A stretch of DNA of 64,000 nucleotides from JAFDVJ01 sp964487505 (GTDB taxonomy: Bacteria; Acidobacteriota; Blastocatellia; Pyrinomonadales; Pyrinomonadaceae): contig CAZARD010000005.1 in assembly GCA_964487505.1 (NCBI GenBank), positions 1-64,000 of the forward strand. The letters run 5' to 3'. Below are positions 24,261 to 33,879 of this stretch, in pieces. Positions within the stretch are counted from its first letter, which is position 1. Every line of letters starts with the position of its first letter. The notes under the pieces are model-generated. The model searched no databases and was not told where the DNA came from. It worked only from the letters and a program-made list of their open reading frames with translations. The translations under genes were made by a program, and so were the position numbers.

Positions 24261-27200
24261 ATGAAGAAGTTGCTTTTTTTATTGAGCGCCGTCGCCCTGC
24301 TTTTCGTGTTCGCCGGCGATTCGTCGTCAAGCGCATTCGGCCAGACGGTCCGCAAGAAGGTCGGTGAACGCCGATCGAAGATCCGGACCAACAAGAACAA
24401 CACGAGGACGGCACCGAAGCTTCGTTCGCGATCAAATTCCGACGATCCGTGGCAGGGCGAGGTCGGTGTCTCGCGTACGACGGCGGAGATCCAGGCGGAA
24501 TCCGATGCGCTGGCGCCCGCGACCGAAGTCCGCGAACGTCGCCCCAGAAAGCGAATCCCGCCTGATCGGAAAGATCTTCCGCAGAACCCTGAATCGCCGG
24601 AGATTCCGATGTTCCCTTACGATCCGAGCGTCGCGCCGGTCCGCGACAATGATGCGCAACTTGTCCCGTCAACGCCGCAAACGATCGGTACGACGTTCGA
24701 CGGGGCCACCTTGTTTGACACCCTTTCTTTCCCGCCGGACACAATGGGCGATGTCGGCCCGACGCAGTATGTGGTCGCCGTCAACGGCTGGATCCGTTCG
24801 TTCTCGAAGACGACGGGAACCGCCGACGGCGTGCTCAACGCGAACATCGACACCTTTTTCAGTTCGGTCCGCAACGGCACGACGACAACCGATCCGCGAA
24901 TTAAGTACGATCGTCTGTCGCAGCGTTGGATCGTCGTCATCATCAATACTCCGGCATCGAACAACCGGGTCCTCGTGGCGACGAGCAACACATCGACGAT
25001 CACCGCCGGGACCGTCTGGACATTCTATTTCTTCCAGATCAATACCGTGACGCCCGCCGGCGACAATAACTGTTTCGCCGATTACCCGACGCTCGGGGTC
25101 GATGCCAACGCTCTGTACATCGGCGTCAACAATTTCTGCCCGACAAATTTTGCGGGCACGTCCGGATACGTGGTCCGCAAGAGTTCCGTCCTTTCCGGCG
25201 GCCCGATCGTCGTCACAGCGTTTCGCGGACTCGTCCCGACCTCCAGCAGTGATGGGGCCTATACCCCGCAGGGCGTCGACAATCCGGACCCGACGGCAAC
25301 CGTCGGCTATTTCATTGGGGTCAGCAACGCGGTGTTCGGCCGGCTCATCCTTCGGCGCGTTTCCGATCCCGGCGGCACACCGACGATCTCGTCCGACATC
25401 CTGCTCAGCGTTCCCTCGACCGCATACGCGAGCACGGTTCCGCATCTCGGCAATACGGGCGGCACCAACGGGAATCTCGATTCACTGGATGATCGGCTCT
25501 ACCAGGCCTATCTCAGGAACGGGAGGATCTACGCGGCGCACAATATCGGGCTTAATTCGTCCGGCACTTCGTCAAGCACTCCGGACCGGACCGGAAGCCG
25601 TTGGTACGAGATCGAAAACCTGGCGACGACGCCGACGCTCAGGCAGTCGGGGACCTGGTTCGACAACGCGGCGTCGAATCCCAAGAACTACTGGATCCCG
25701 TCGATAATGGTCACCGGCCAGGGCCACATCGCGCTTGGCGGGTCTTCGGCCGGAGCGAACGACCGGGTGAACGCGGCGACGATCGGCAGACTTTCGGGCG
25801 ATACGCTCGGCACGCTGCAATCGACCGCGATCTACACCAGTTCTTCGACCGCTTACAATCCGGCGGGAGACAGCGGCGGCACCAGCGGCCGGCGTTGGGG
25901 CGACTATTCGTACACCAGCGTCGACCCGGAAGACGATATGACGATGTGGACGATCCAGCAGTACTGCCATGCGTCAAACTCATATGCGGTGCGGATCGCC
26001 AAACTGATCGCTCCGCCGCCGGCGTCAATCGCTTCCGCGTCGCCGTCGACGATCAATTCGGGGCAGGCGTCGGTGAACGTCACGATCACCGGCACGAGTT
26101 CGGCGGGTTCGGGTTTCTTTGACCCGGGCGCGGGCTTTGCCAAACGCCTCGCGGCATCCGTTTCGGGATCGGGCGTCACGGTCAACAGCGTGACGTACAC
26201 GAGCCCGACCCAGATCACGCTGAACCTCTCAACGGTCGGCGCGACCGCCGGTGCGCGAAACGTCACCGTTACGAATCCTGATGGCCAGGCGACGACGGCC
26301 AACAACCTGATCACGATTCAATCGAATCCGACGACGACGCAGCGTGCGCCGTTCGACTTCNNNNNNNNNNNNNNNNNNNNNNNNNNNNNNNNNNNNNNNN
26401 NNNNNNNNNNNNNNNNNNNNNNNNNNNNNNNNNNNNNNNNNNNNNNNNNNNNNNNNNNNNCCTGATCACGATTCAATCGAATCCGACGACGACGCAGCGT
26501 GCGCCGTTCGACTTCGACGGCGACAACAAGACCGATATCTCGATCTATCGTCCGTCGCTCGGCCAGTGGTGGGTTCAGCGAAGTGCGACCTCGACGACCG
26601 TCGCCGACACATTCGGCAACGCCTCGGACATCATCACGCCGGTCGATTTCACCGGCGACCTGAAGGCTGACATCGCGGTCTTCCGGCCGTCAACCGGCGC
26701 TTGGTTCGTTCTCAGGTCTGAGAACTCGACCTTTTACTCGTTCCCGTTCGGAACCAACGGCGACGTCCCGACCCCGGGCGATTTCGACGGCGACGCGAAG
26801 GCCGACGCGGCCGTTTTCCGTCCGTCGAACAGCACGTGGTACATTCTCGGGTCATTGGGCAATACCGTCATCCAGTCTTTCGGCGCGAATGGAGACGTTC
26901 CCGTTTCGTCCGATTACGACGGCGACGGCAAGGCCGACATCGCGATCTATCGTCCGAGTTTGGCACAGTGGTGGCTGCTGCGGAGCCAGGCCGGATTGAT
27001 CGTGTATACGTTTGGCGCGCCGGGAGACAAAACGGTGCAGGGCGACTACACGGGCGACGGAAAATCCGATGTCGCCGTCTGGCGGCCCTCGACCGGCGCT
27101 TGGTTCATTCTGCGGAGCGAGGACGCGTCGTTTTACTCATTCCCGTTCGGAACCAACGGCGACACGCCGGTTCCTGGAGATTACGACGGTGACGGCAAGA

Positions 27201-27325
27201 TCGACGCCGGCGTGTTCCGTTCATCGGCTTCGACGTGGTTCCTGAACCGCTCGACGGCCGGCGTGCTGATCACCGGATTCGGCATCAACACGGACATCCC
27301 GACCCCGTCGGCGTTTGTTCGTTGA
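24261..27325 (+). CDS. Secreted FG-GAP/VCBS repeat protein (interrupted by an assembly gap)
   Basis: The reading frame is split by 100 N at 26361-26460. Removing the N run and one copy of the flanking 55-bp duplicate leaves 2910 bases, 969 codons plus stop, in one frame, so the gene is probably intact. A signal peptide (MKKLLFLLSAVALLFVFAG) is followed by a basic linker and then a domain of about 420 residues (MGDVGPTQYVVAVNGWI, then PRIKYDRLSQRWIVV). Next come an Ig-like IPT/TIG domain (PSTINSGQASVNVTI) and six FG-GAP repeats of about 45 residues with D-x-D-G-D-x-K-x-D calcium loops and V-F-R-P-S turns. Such repeats form beta-propeller-like calcium-binding surface domains. A surface or secreted role is inferred. 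Confidence 0.85.
26306..26515. other. Assembly gap flanked by identical 55-bp copies
   Basis: The 55 bases before the N run (26306-26360) are identical to the 55 bases after it (26461-26515). The ORF is restored when the copies are merged. A second gap (31368-31467) shows exactly the same 55-bp pattern. This points to a k-mer overlap left by the assembler rather than a biological duplication. Confidence 0.9.
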
Positions 27326-27337
27326 TCCGACGCAAAA

Positions 27338-27398
27338 AAGCCGGCCCCGGGCAATCGCCTTTCGCGTGACGCCCCCGGGGCCGGTTCTCCGTTTTCAT
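27338..27398. terminator. Terminator after the FG-GAP gene
   Basis: A perfect 11-bp GC-rich stem pairs CCGGCCCCGGG (27341-27351) with CCCGGGGCCGG (27374-27384) across a 22-nt loop. AAAAAAG stands before it and a T-rich tail (TTCTCCGTTTT) after. It lies 16 bp past the stop codon. Confidence 0.75.
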
Positions 27399-27548
27399 TC
27401 GATTTCGTATAGGACCTAGACGAAATAGTTAGACAAATCTTCTCACAAGCCTGTAAAATTCCCCGAAAGTTTGGAAAATGCCATTTGGCACGGACATTGC
27501 TCAGACTCTTCGCGGATGTCGTTTGATCCGCGAAGACGGAGGTCGGAA

Positions 27549-28151
27549 ATGATTCTTCTTCGTCATACTGCCAAAGTCTTCGCAACAATTTCTTTGCTCT
27601 TTGCATCGACGGTTGCGCAAGATTCGATCTATCGGCTCGAAGCCGGAACCAAGATCAGCGTCAGGATGGACGTTGAGATCAACTCGGCCGTCTCGTCCCC
27701 GAACGATACGTTCACGGTCAAGACAGCGAATGACGTGATAAAGGATGGGAGTGTTTTGGTGCCGGCCGGCACGGTGATCGAAGGACGCGTCACCGAAGCG
27801 TCGGTTGCGGCGGTCGCGGGAAAAAGAGGAACGCTCGTTTTGCGCTTCGAAAGGATGCTGCTTCAGGACGGAGAATCGAGGTCGATCGATGCTTCGCCAG
27901 TCCGACAGCCTCGCGCCGAGTCAACGCAAAAAACATCGTGGCTCGCCGTCATCGCAGGGACGGCCGCCGGAGCGCTGATCGGAGCATTGACAAGATCGGG
28001 ATCCGGTGCGGCGGTCGGGGCAGGGATCGGAGCGGGCGCCGGAACAGGGATCGCCTTGGCCCGCAAGGGAAAGGATGTCCGGATACGCTCGGGCGAAGTT
28101 TTCGAGATCGTCCTGAACCGAGACGTCGTTTTGCCGATAAGAGATTTTTGA
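27549..28151 (+). CDS. Secreted hypothetical protein with glycine-zipper segment
   Basis: This protein has 200 residues from ATG at 27549, chosen because GGAGG lies 6 nt upstream and an N-terminal signal peptide (ISLLFASTVAQ) follows at once. The exported part begins with a beta-rich domain (GTKISVRMDVEINSAVSS, then VKDGSVLVPAGTVIEGRV) resembling domains found in TrbI/VirB10-like or flagellar-type beta barrels. A hydrophobic Gly/Ala run follows (AGTAAGALIGALT, GAAVGAGIGAGAGTGIAL). That is a glycine zipper, which can insert in membranes. The function is unknown. It stands alone between two good terminators. Confidence 0.75.
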   Translation: MILLRHTAKVFATISLLFASTVAQDSIYRLEAGTKISVRMDVEINSAVSSPNDTFTVKTANDVIKDGSVLVPAGTVIEGRVTEASVAAVAGKRGTLVLRFERMLLQDGESRSIDASPVRQPRAESTQKTSWLAVIAGTAAGALIGALTRSGSGAAVGAGIGAGAGTGIALARKGKDVRIRSGEVFEIVLNRDVVLPIRDF

Positions 28152-28182
28152 GATTTGGCCGTTTCCAAAATGGCCAAGTAAA

Positions 28183-28220
28183 AAAGCCCAACGTGAAGGG
28201 GAGAGCACGTTGGGCTTTTC
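28183..28220. terminator. Strong bidirectional rho-independent terminator
   Basis: A perfect 14-bp stem pairs AAAAGCCCAACGTG (28183-28196) with CACGTTGGGCTTTT (28207-28220) around a 10-nt loop. A-run and T-run flanks allow termination in both directions. It ends the glycine-zipper gene. Confidence 0.85.
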
Positions 28221-29231
28221 GCATTTACAGATCATCCGAGAACACGCGTGCGGGCGGAGTGGCCACGGATTGACACGTACAAACACGAAAAGCAGATTTT
28301 AGCGATCTCGTTTCTGTGCCTTTTTGAACCCAATTACAAGCGTCGCCGAAGGCGACGTCAAATAAAGCCCGGGGTGAAAGCGGAGCGCACCCCGGGTGTT
28401 GGCCAAACATCCGTCGTCGCTGAAAGCGACCTGCGGGCCCGATGGAAAAGCGTCGCCGCCGGAGTCAGGAGTTTGATCCATACCGCCTTCGGCTACGCAA
28501 ATCGGGCAATCCGGAGCGAACGAACGATCGGGTCGACTTACCCTGCTTTCACGAATCCGGCGGGCAATCGTCTTGCGCGAGTCCAATCTATCCGCGCCAT
28601 CGGCGTTAATCCGCGGCTGAAAACGCTTTGACGCGCGATCCAGCCGGAGGCGCTTCTTTTGAGACAGCAAATCGGCCTCGAAGCGACACAAACCAATGCT
28701 ATCCGAAACGATTCGCGGCGCGCGGCCGATCGGAGGAGGAACACTTTGGGATAATTCAGGATCGCGCCGTAGAGAACTCCTGGCCCGCGAAAGACGCCAA
28801 ACACGCGAAAAGCAGCATCAAAAAATGGATCTTTCGCGTATTTGGCGTATTTCGCGGGAAATTTCTTCCAATGATCGATCCGGGTTCATCGGCGCGCGGT
28901 CAGAAGGTCTGACTGTAAAGCCGGTCCCTTATGGCTCGCGGATGTTCCTTTCCGGACGGCTGCGGCGCGAAACCGATCCCCGGAGTCTCCCGAATCATCA
29001 AAGCAACGGCGAACAATGTTCGATATCATCGGATTCTTGAATCCTTTAGAACGCAATTGCAAACAAACACGAACAGCGCTCGGGATCGACCGTTTGATGT
29101 CCACTCTCTTTTCGGTCCACCAAGTCGCAGTTAACGTTTCAATGCCCGATCAGATGCGCCTTCGCGAATATCGGCGGAAATTCGCGGGCTGATTCCCATC
29201 GCTGAATTGGGACCGATCCCGTTCCCCAAGG
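28221..29231. repeat. Gene-free island of palindromic intergenic repeats
   Basis: No convincing gene is seen in about 1 kb. A half-element GCCACGGATTGACACG.. lies at 28262-28290. A triple-hairpin unit covers 28341-28430: GTCGCC-GAA-GGCGAC, a 9-bp stem CCCGGGGTG (28368-28376) / CACCCCGGG (28388-28396), and GTCGCT-GAA-AGCGAC. A degenerate CCGCGCCATCGGCGTTAATCC element lies near 28589-28612. A 27-bp inverted repeat with two mismatches pairs 28784-28810 with 28832-28858 (CCCGCGAAA..ACGCGAAA arms). Another GCGAATATCGGCGGAAATTCGCG element is at 29164-29186. Short frames here are translations of repeats. Confidence 0.7.
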
Positions 29232-30152
29232 TCAGCGGCCCTTGGCGGCCTTCACCAGTTCCCGCACCTCTTTCGCCAAAGTCGGGGCGTGAAACGGAAT
29301 TCCGTCGCGGATCGTCCATTCGATCCCACCGGACTTGAACACCTTGCCGTCTCGGACCTCTTCGACCCCAAGCGGGCTCAGGACCTTGAAGTTCTCGAGC
29401 GGGTTGCCGTTGACGACGATCAGGTCGGCCTTGTAACCGACGCGGATCCGGCCGATCGAATCCTCTTTCCCGAGAATCTTCGCCCCGTTCGAAGTGGCGT
29501 GCTGGATCACCTTGAGCGGATGGAAGCCCGCCTCCTGGTGAAGCTCGAGTTCCCGTAGCAGGCCGAACCCGTAGATCTGATAGATAAACCCGGCGTCCTC
29601 GCCCGTGCCGATCACGCCGCCTTTTCGGCCAAACTCGTAAAGCGCATCCATCCAGATCCGGTAGTTCTCTTTCCAGAACGTCTCGTCCGTGGATGACCAT
29701 CCGATGAAATACGAACCGTGATTCGCCGGATTCGGTTTGAAATACTCCGCAAGCACCGGGTGAAGATATTCGCCGAACGCCGGATTCGTCTGCGCCCTCT
29801 GGAGATCGCGCGACGCCTCGTAGATCACCAGGGTCGGATCCCAGGCGACTCCCGCGGCGATCATCGAATCGAGAACCTTCATCAGTCTTTCGCGGTTCGC
29901 TTCGCGCCACAGTCGGCCGGCATATCGGAATCTGTCGACTTCGTCGTTGTAATTGTAATCAGAGGGGAAGTTCTGGCGTCCCGATTCGATGGCCGCGTCG
30001 GGAATTCCATACCAGTGCTCGATACTCGTCGTGCCGAATTTGATATCGTCCCAGGCGTTCGTTTCCTCGACGCCGACGTGGTGCATGACCCGCATTCCCT
30101 GCTTTTTCGCTTCGTCCATCATCGCCGCCATCAAATCGCGGTCGATCGTGTA
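29232..30152 (-). CDS. Amidohydrolase family protein, 5' end lost in assembly gap
   Basis: The frame is open through the gap edge: before the first TTG/ATG it reads Y-T-I-D-R-D, so the N-terminus lies in or beyond the N run and the visible 307 residues are the C-terminal part. GMRVMHHVG and TTSIEHWYG hold the metal-site histidines, and VIGTGEDAGF holds the catalytic aspartate. The end (SIGRIRVGYKADLIVVNGNPLENF) is the typical composite sandwich domain of imidazolonepropionase-like amidohydrolases. The missing part should hold the first HxH metal motif and a signal peptide if exported. The substrate cannot be assigned. Confidence 0.85.
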   Translation of the reverse strand, partial: YTIDRDLMAAMMDEAKKQGMRVMHHVGVEETNAWDDIKFGTTSIEHWYGIPDAAIESGRQNFPSDYNYNDEVDRFRYAGRLWREANRERLMKVLDSMIAAGVAWDPTLVIYEASRDLQRAQTNPAFGEYLHPVLAEYFKPNPANHGSYFIGWSSTDETFWKENYRIWMDALYEFGRKGGVIGTGEDAGFIYQIYGFGLLRELELHQEAGFHPLKVIQHATSNGAKILGKEDSIGRIRVGYKADLIVVNGNPLENFKVLSPLGVEEVRDGKVFKSGGIEWTIRDGIPFHAPTLAKEVRELVKAAKGR

Positions 30153-30252
30153 NNNNNNNNNNNNNNNNNNNNNNNNNNNNNNNNNNNNNNNNNNNNNNNN
30201 NNNNNNNNNNNNNNNNNNNNNNNNNNNNNNNNNNNNNNNNNNNNNNNNNNNN
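30153..30252. other. True assembly gap (100 N)
   Basis: Unlike the other two gaps, the flanks share no duplicate sequence. The amidohydrolase gene runs into it from the left. The right flank (30253-30370) is non-coding leader of mdh. The 100 N are a placeholder, so the real length is unknown but must hold at least the missing amidohydrolase 5' part, probably several hundred bases. Confidence 0.8.
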
Positions 30253-30388
30253 GACGACTTTTTTCAAACAAACTGCTCCCGTCCGCTGTCTGCAGACTGC
30301 CGGAAATGACAATGGCGGCTCAAGGCTCTAGAATGGTTTCATTGGTTTTTTTCAAACAATTATTAAATCAGAGAGGATGAATTAGATA

Positions 30389-31324
30389 ATGGCAGCAGGA
30401 AGAAACAAGATCACCGTAGTCGGTGCAGGAAACGTCGGCGCGACGGCCGCTCATTGGATCGCAGCGAAGGAACTCGCTGATGTCGTTCTCGTCGATATCG
30501 TCGAGGGAACGCCGCAGGGCAAATCGCTCGATCTGGCGCAGGCCGCGCCGATCGACGGTTTCGACGTGAAACTCGTGGGGGCGAATTCGTACGAAGAGAC
30601 CGCCGGATCGGATGTCGTCATCATCACCGCGGGCTTGCCGCGCAAACCCGGAATGAGCCGCGACGATCTCCTTAAGACCAACTCCGATATTGTCGGGACG
30701 GTCACCGATCAGGTCGCGAAGTACTCGCCCAACGCGTTCATCATCGTCGTCTCGAACCCGCTCGACGCGATGACGCAGGTCGCGTTCGTCCGTTCGGGAT
30801 TCCCGAAGAACCGCGTGATGGGCATGGCCGGCGTGCTCGATTCGGCACGGATGCGCTGTTTCGTCGCCGAGGAACTTAACGTCTCCGTCGAGAACGTAAC
30901 GTGCTTCGTACTCGGCGGACACGGCGACACGATGGTTCCCTTGCCGCGCTATTCGACGGTCGCCGGAATCCCGATCACCGAACTGATCCCGAAAGACCGG
31001 CTTGACGCGATCGTCACGCGCACCGCGAACGGCGGCGCCGAGATCGTTGGTTTGCTGAAGACGGGATCGGCATTCTATGCTCCGTCGCTCGCGGCAGTTG
31101 AAATGGCCGAGGCGATCCTGAAAGACAAGAAGAAGATCCTGCCCTGCGCTGTTTATCTTGAGGGCGAATACGGCATCAACAACCTGTTCGTCGGTGTTCC
31201 GGTAAAACTCGGCAAGAACGGTGTCGAACAGATCATCGAGATCAGCCTGACGAACGACGAACGCGCCGCGCTCCAAAAATCGGCCGGCGCCGTCCAGGAA
31301 CTGATCGATGTTCTTGGGATTTGA
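30389..31324 (+). CDS. mdh: Malate dehydrogenase (LDH-like type)
   Basis: This 311-residue enzyme interconverts malate and oxaloacetate with NAD. The Rossmann motif VVGAGNVGAT, AGLPRKPGMSRDDLL with the substrate arginines, VVSNPLDAMT, and the catalytic His in LGGHGDTMV are present. The first Asp after beta-2 (VLVDIVEG) indicates NAD preference. The Shine-Dalgarno-like GAGAGG (30371-30376) is 12 nt from the ATG. Between them sits a minimal start-stop frame ATG-AAT-TAG (30377-30385), in phase with mdh. This could tune initiation. The 3' end runs into a heptamer array. Confidence 0.97.
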   Translation: MAAGRNKITVVGAGNVGATAAHWIAAKELADVVLVDIVEGTPQGKSLDLAQAAPIDGFDVKLVGANSYEETAGSDVVIITAGLPRKPGMSRDDLLKTNSDIVGTVTDQVAKYSPNAFIIVVSNPLDAMTQVAFVRSGFPKNRVMGMAGVLDSARMRCFVAEELNVSVENVTCFVLGGHGDTMVPLPRYSTVAGIPITELIPKDRLDAIVTRTANGGAEIVGLLKTGSAFYAPSLAAVEMAEAILKDKKKILPCAVYLEGEYGINNLFVGVPVKLGKNGVEQIIEISLTNDERAALQKSAGAVQELIDVLGI

Positions 31325-31655
31325 CGGGAAGCGGTGAGCAGTGCAAAGTGCAAAGTGCAAAGTGCAANNNNNNNNNNNNNNNNNNNNNNNNNNNNNNNNN
31401 NNNNNNNNNNNNNNNNNNNNNNNNNNNNNNNNNNNNNNNNNNNNNNNNNNNNNNNNNNNNNNNNNNNCTTGGGATTTGACGGGAAGCGGTGAGCAGTGCA
31501 AAGTGCAAAGTGCAAAGTGCAAAGTGCAAAGCGCAAAGTGCAGTATGTTGTTGAGCCAACGAAATGCAAGTCCCGAACGAGTGTCTTGCGCCGCAAACTA
31601 AGTACTTTCCACTTTGCACTACTGCTCACTGCTTACTGCTCACAGCTTACTGCTC
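31325..31655. repeat. Heptamer-array hairpin element with assembly gap
   Basis: After the mdh stop, GTGCAAA heptamers start at once. The 55 bases 31313-31367 are repeated at 31468-31522 on the other side of 100 N (31368-31467), so the gap is an assembly overlap inside the array. The array continues for five GTGCAAA copies and one GCGCAAA (31496-31537). The core GAAATGCAAGTC (31561-31572) follows, then the inverted side (CACTTTGCACT.. and TGCTTAC/TGCTCAC heptamers, 31603-31655). The layout matches that at 1-171. No gene is present in 31325-31708. Copy number cannot be trusted because of the gap. Confidence 0.8.
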
Positions 31656-31708
31656 ACCGTTCGCGCATTGCGATATCGGAACGATCTCCCATTTCGGAGG
31701 TGATCGAT

Positions 31709-32458
31709 ATGAGATCGATGCAGTTTCTTAAAACGGTCGCGCTGGTCGCGATCTTGCTGGTAATACCCTTCGACGCCGTCGGGCAGATCAAAAAGTACCG
31801 TTGGAGCGGCGAAATGTGCGAATACGAAGCGCGGTACAATTCGCGCAAGTATTCGCCTGAGCAGATCCGCGATACGGTGCTCCTTTCAATGGACCAGGAA
31901 TTCAGCCTCGAGGTCGGAACGTCCGTCGCGCTTGATCTGGAAGAGATCCCGCAACTGAACGCGGTCGCGCTGAGGGACGAGTACTTGTTCAAGCGGCAAA
32001 AGCTCGCCGCGCTCAAGATCATCGATGATCCCTACTGGAATCAGATTTGGCGCGACCGTTTGAACGAACTCGACCGCGTCTACCAGCTTTCGCGCGCCAC
32101 GATCCTCAGCTACAAAGACCCGCAAAGGCTTCGGGACGTGACATATGCGCCCGTTTGCGTTCGCGAGTTCGCTGAACCGCTGATCGCCGGCGGACAAATG
32201 CTCCTCGATACCTGGCTCAAAGTGAATCTCGCCTCAAGGGAAAAGAACGTTAACCCCGATCGGTTGCGTCTCGAGTTCGAACGGCAGTCGGCATCGCCCG
32301 ATAAGTTCGCCTATGCGCGCCTCGAAGTGACCGGGTTTGGCTGGCACAACTGCGTGAACGCGATCGCGCGAGGAGAGAATCCGGATTACGACGAGATCCG
32401 CAGACATCTTCGGAAACTGTTTGTCGGAAAGATCAGGGAGCGTTGCGAAATGCCTTAA
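31709..32458 (+). CDS. Secreted hypothetical protein
   Basis: The protein has 249 residues from ATG at 31709, which has GGAGG 8 nt upstream; the frame is open further up but only through repeat DNA. A signal peptide (FLKTVALVAILLVIPFDAVG) leads a helical, charged domain with three cysteines (M-C-E-Y, V-C-V-R-E, H-N-C-V-N) and a terminal C-E-M-P. No known family is recognised. Its stop overlaps the stop of the convergent NtrX-like gene in TTAA (32455-32458). Confidence 0.75.
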   Translation: MRSMQFLKTVALVAILLVIPFDAVGQIKKYRWSGEMCEYEARYNSRKYSPEQIRDTVLLSMDQEFSLEVGTSVALDLEEIPQLNAVALRDEYLFKRQKLAALKIIDDPYWNQIWRDRLNELDRVYQLSRATILSYKDPQRLRDVTYAPVCVREFAEPLIAGGQMLLDTWLKVNLASREKNVNPDRLRLEFERQSASPDKFAYARLEVTGFGWHNCVNAIARGENPDYDEIRRHLRKLFVGKIRERCEMP

Positions 32459-33816
32459 CGCTGCGTCTTGTCGGCATTGATCCCGAGACTCTTCATCCGC
32501 CTGTAAAGGTGGCTGCGGTCGACGCCCATTGATTCAGCCGCCTTCGAGACGTTTCCTTCATTTTCAGCGAGCTTGTGAAGAATGAACTCGCGCTGGTAGG
32601 CGTCGGTCGCGTCCTTGAACGACGGAAAACGAAAGCTCGACGCCGGAGGTTCGTCAGTAGAGTTGAAGCGCGGCAGATCGTCGGCTTCGATCCGCGACTT
32701 CTGTGACATGATGACGACGCGCTCGATGGTATTCTTCAACTCGCGAACATTCCCGATCCACGCATAATTCTGGAGCGCGCTTATCGCCGATCCCGTGAAT
32801 TCCTTCGGCTTCTTCCCGTACGCTCCCGAGAATCGAAGGTTGAAATGATCGACCAGCAACGGAACGTCCTCAAGCCGATCACGTAGCGGCGGGATCTGAA
32901 ACGGAATGACATTCAACCGGTAGAAAAGATCGACGCGGAAATCTCCGTTCTCGATCAGATCGCCGAGCGGTTTGTTCGTCGCCGAAATCACGCGAACGTC
33001 GACCTTGATCGGCGTGTTGGAACCGACCGGTTCGAATCGCTGTTCTTCGAGCACGCGGAGCATCTTCGCTTGGACCCGCGGAGACATGTCGCCGATCTCG
33101 TCCAGAAAGAGCGTCGCGCCGTCGGCGATCTCGAACTTGCCCTTCTTTGCCGCCGTCGCCCCCGAAAACGCGCCCTTCGCGTGCCCGAACAACTCCGATT
33201 CGACAAGTTCCTCCGGTATCGCCGCCGAATTGATTTCGACAAACGGCGCGTTCCGCCGCCGAGATTGTCCGTGGATTGCGCGCGCGACAAGTTCCTTTCC
33301 GGTTCCCGATTCGCCCGAGATAAGGACCCGGCCTTCGGTCGGCGCGACAACCGCGATCTGCTTTCGGAGCGCCCGCATCGCGACGGATTCGCCGATCATC
33401 ACATACTCGCCGGACAGTTGCTCTTCGAGCTGCGCGTTGACGCGCTCGAGGTCCCGCTGCCGAATCGCGTTGCGGACGGTCAGAACCGTCTTCTCGAGAC
33501 TCAACGGCTTCTCGATGAAATCAAACGCGCCCAGCTTCGTGGCGTTGACCGCCGTTTCGATGTTCCCGTGGCCCGAGATTATCACCACCGCAGAATCGTT
33601 CCCGTTCTCGCGCAAAAGGCGAAGCGTTTCGAGGCCATCGATGCCCGGACCAAGCCAGATATCGAGGAGGATGCACGCGAAATGCCTGGTTTCCACGACC
33701 GACAGGCAGTCTTCGCCATTGGCGACCGACTCGACCTCGAACCCCTCGTCCTCAAGCACGCCGCGAAGCGCCTCGCGAATGCCCGGTTCATCATCGACTA
33801 TCAGAACAGAATTCAT
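32455..33816 (-). CDS. NtrX/NtrC-family sigma-54-dependent response regulator
   Basis: The protein has 453 residues: a receiver domain (VDDE, phospho-acceptor D52 in LLDIWLG, lysine in EKPLS), an AAA+ domain from about 140 to 380, and a Fis-type helix-turn-helix at the C-terminus (NVSKAAESMGVDRSHLYRRM). The AAA+ part has Walker A GESGTGKE, Walker B LFLDEIGDM and the arginine finger region GNVRELKN. The sigma-54 contact loop reads GAFSGA instead of GAFTGA. That conservative change is known in some regulators and may weaken sigma-54 contact. The cognate kinase gene lies 645 bp upstream with a small gene between. -10-like TAGAAT lies 9 nt ahead of the ATG and no Shine-Dalgarno is seen. Confidence 0.93.
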   Translation of the reverse strand: MNSVLIVDDEPGIREALRGVLEDEGFEVESVANGEDCLSVVETRHFACILLDIWLGPGIDGLETLRLLRENGNDSAVVIISGHGNIETAVNATKLGAFDFIEKPLSLEKTVLTVRNAIRQRDLERVNAQLEEQLSGEYVMIGESVAMRALRKQIAVVAPTEGRVLISGESGTGKELVARAIHGQSRRRNAPFVEINSAAIPEELVESELFGHAKGAFSGATAAKKGKFEIADGATLFLDEIGDMSPRVQAKMLRVLEEQRFEPVGSNTPIKVDVRVISATNKPLGDLIENGDFRVDLFYRLNVIPFQIPPLRDRLEDVPLLVDHFNLRFSGAYGKKPKEFTGSAISALQNYAWIGNVRELKNTIERVVIMSQKSRIEADDLPRFNSTDEPPASSFRFPSFKDATDAYQREFILHKLAENEGNVSKAAESMGVDRSHLYRRMKSLGINADKTQR

Positions 33817-33879
33817 CAGCGTACAATTCTACTTTACTCGCCGCGTTGCGTTCGAGTCCGTATACAAGATTCTGCAAGG

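Noticed and set aside
26306..26515. Tandem duplication inside the FG-GAP gene
   Set aside because: Its 55-bp length is identical to that at the other gap, and the frame is restored on merging, so it is an assembly artefact.
29131..29910. 259-codon minus-strand frame overlapping the amidohydrolase gene
   Set aside because: It is a shifted phase of the amidohydrolase gene extended into palindromic repeat DNA.
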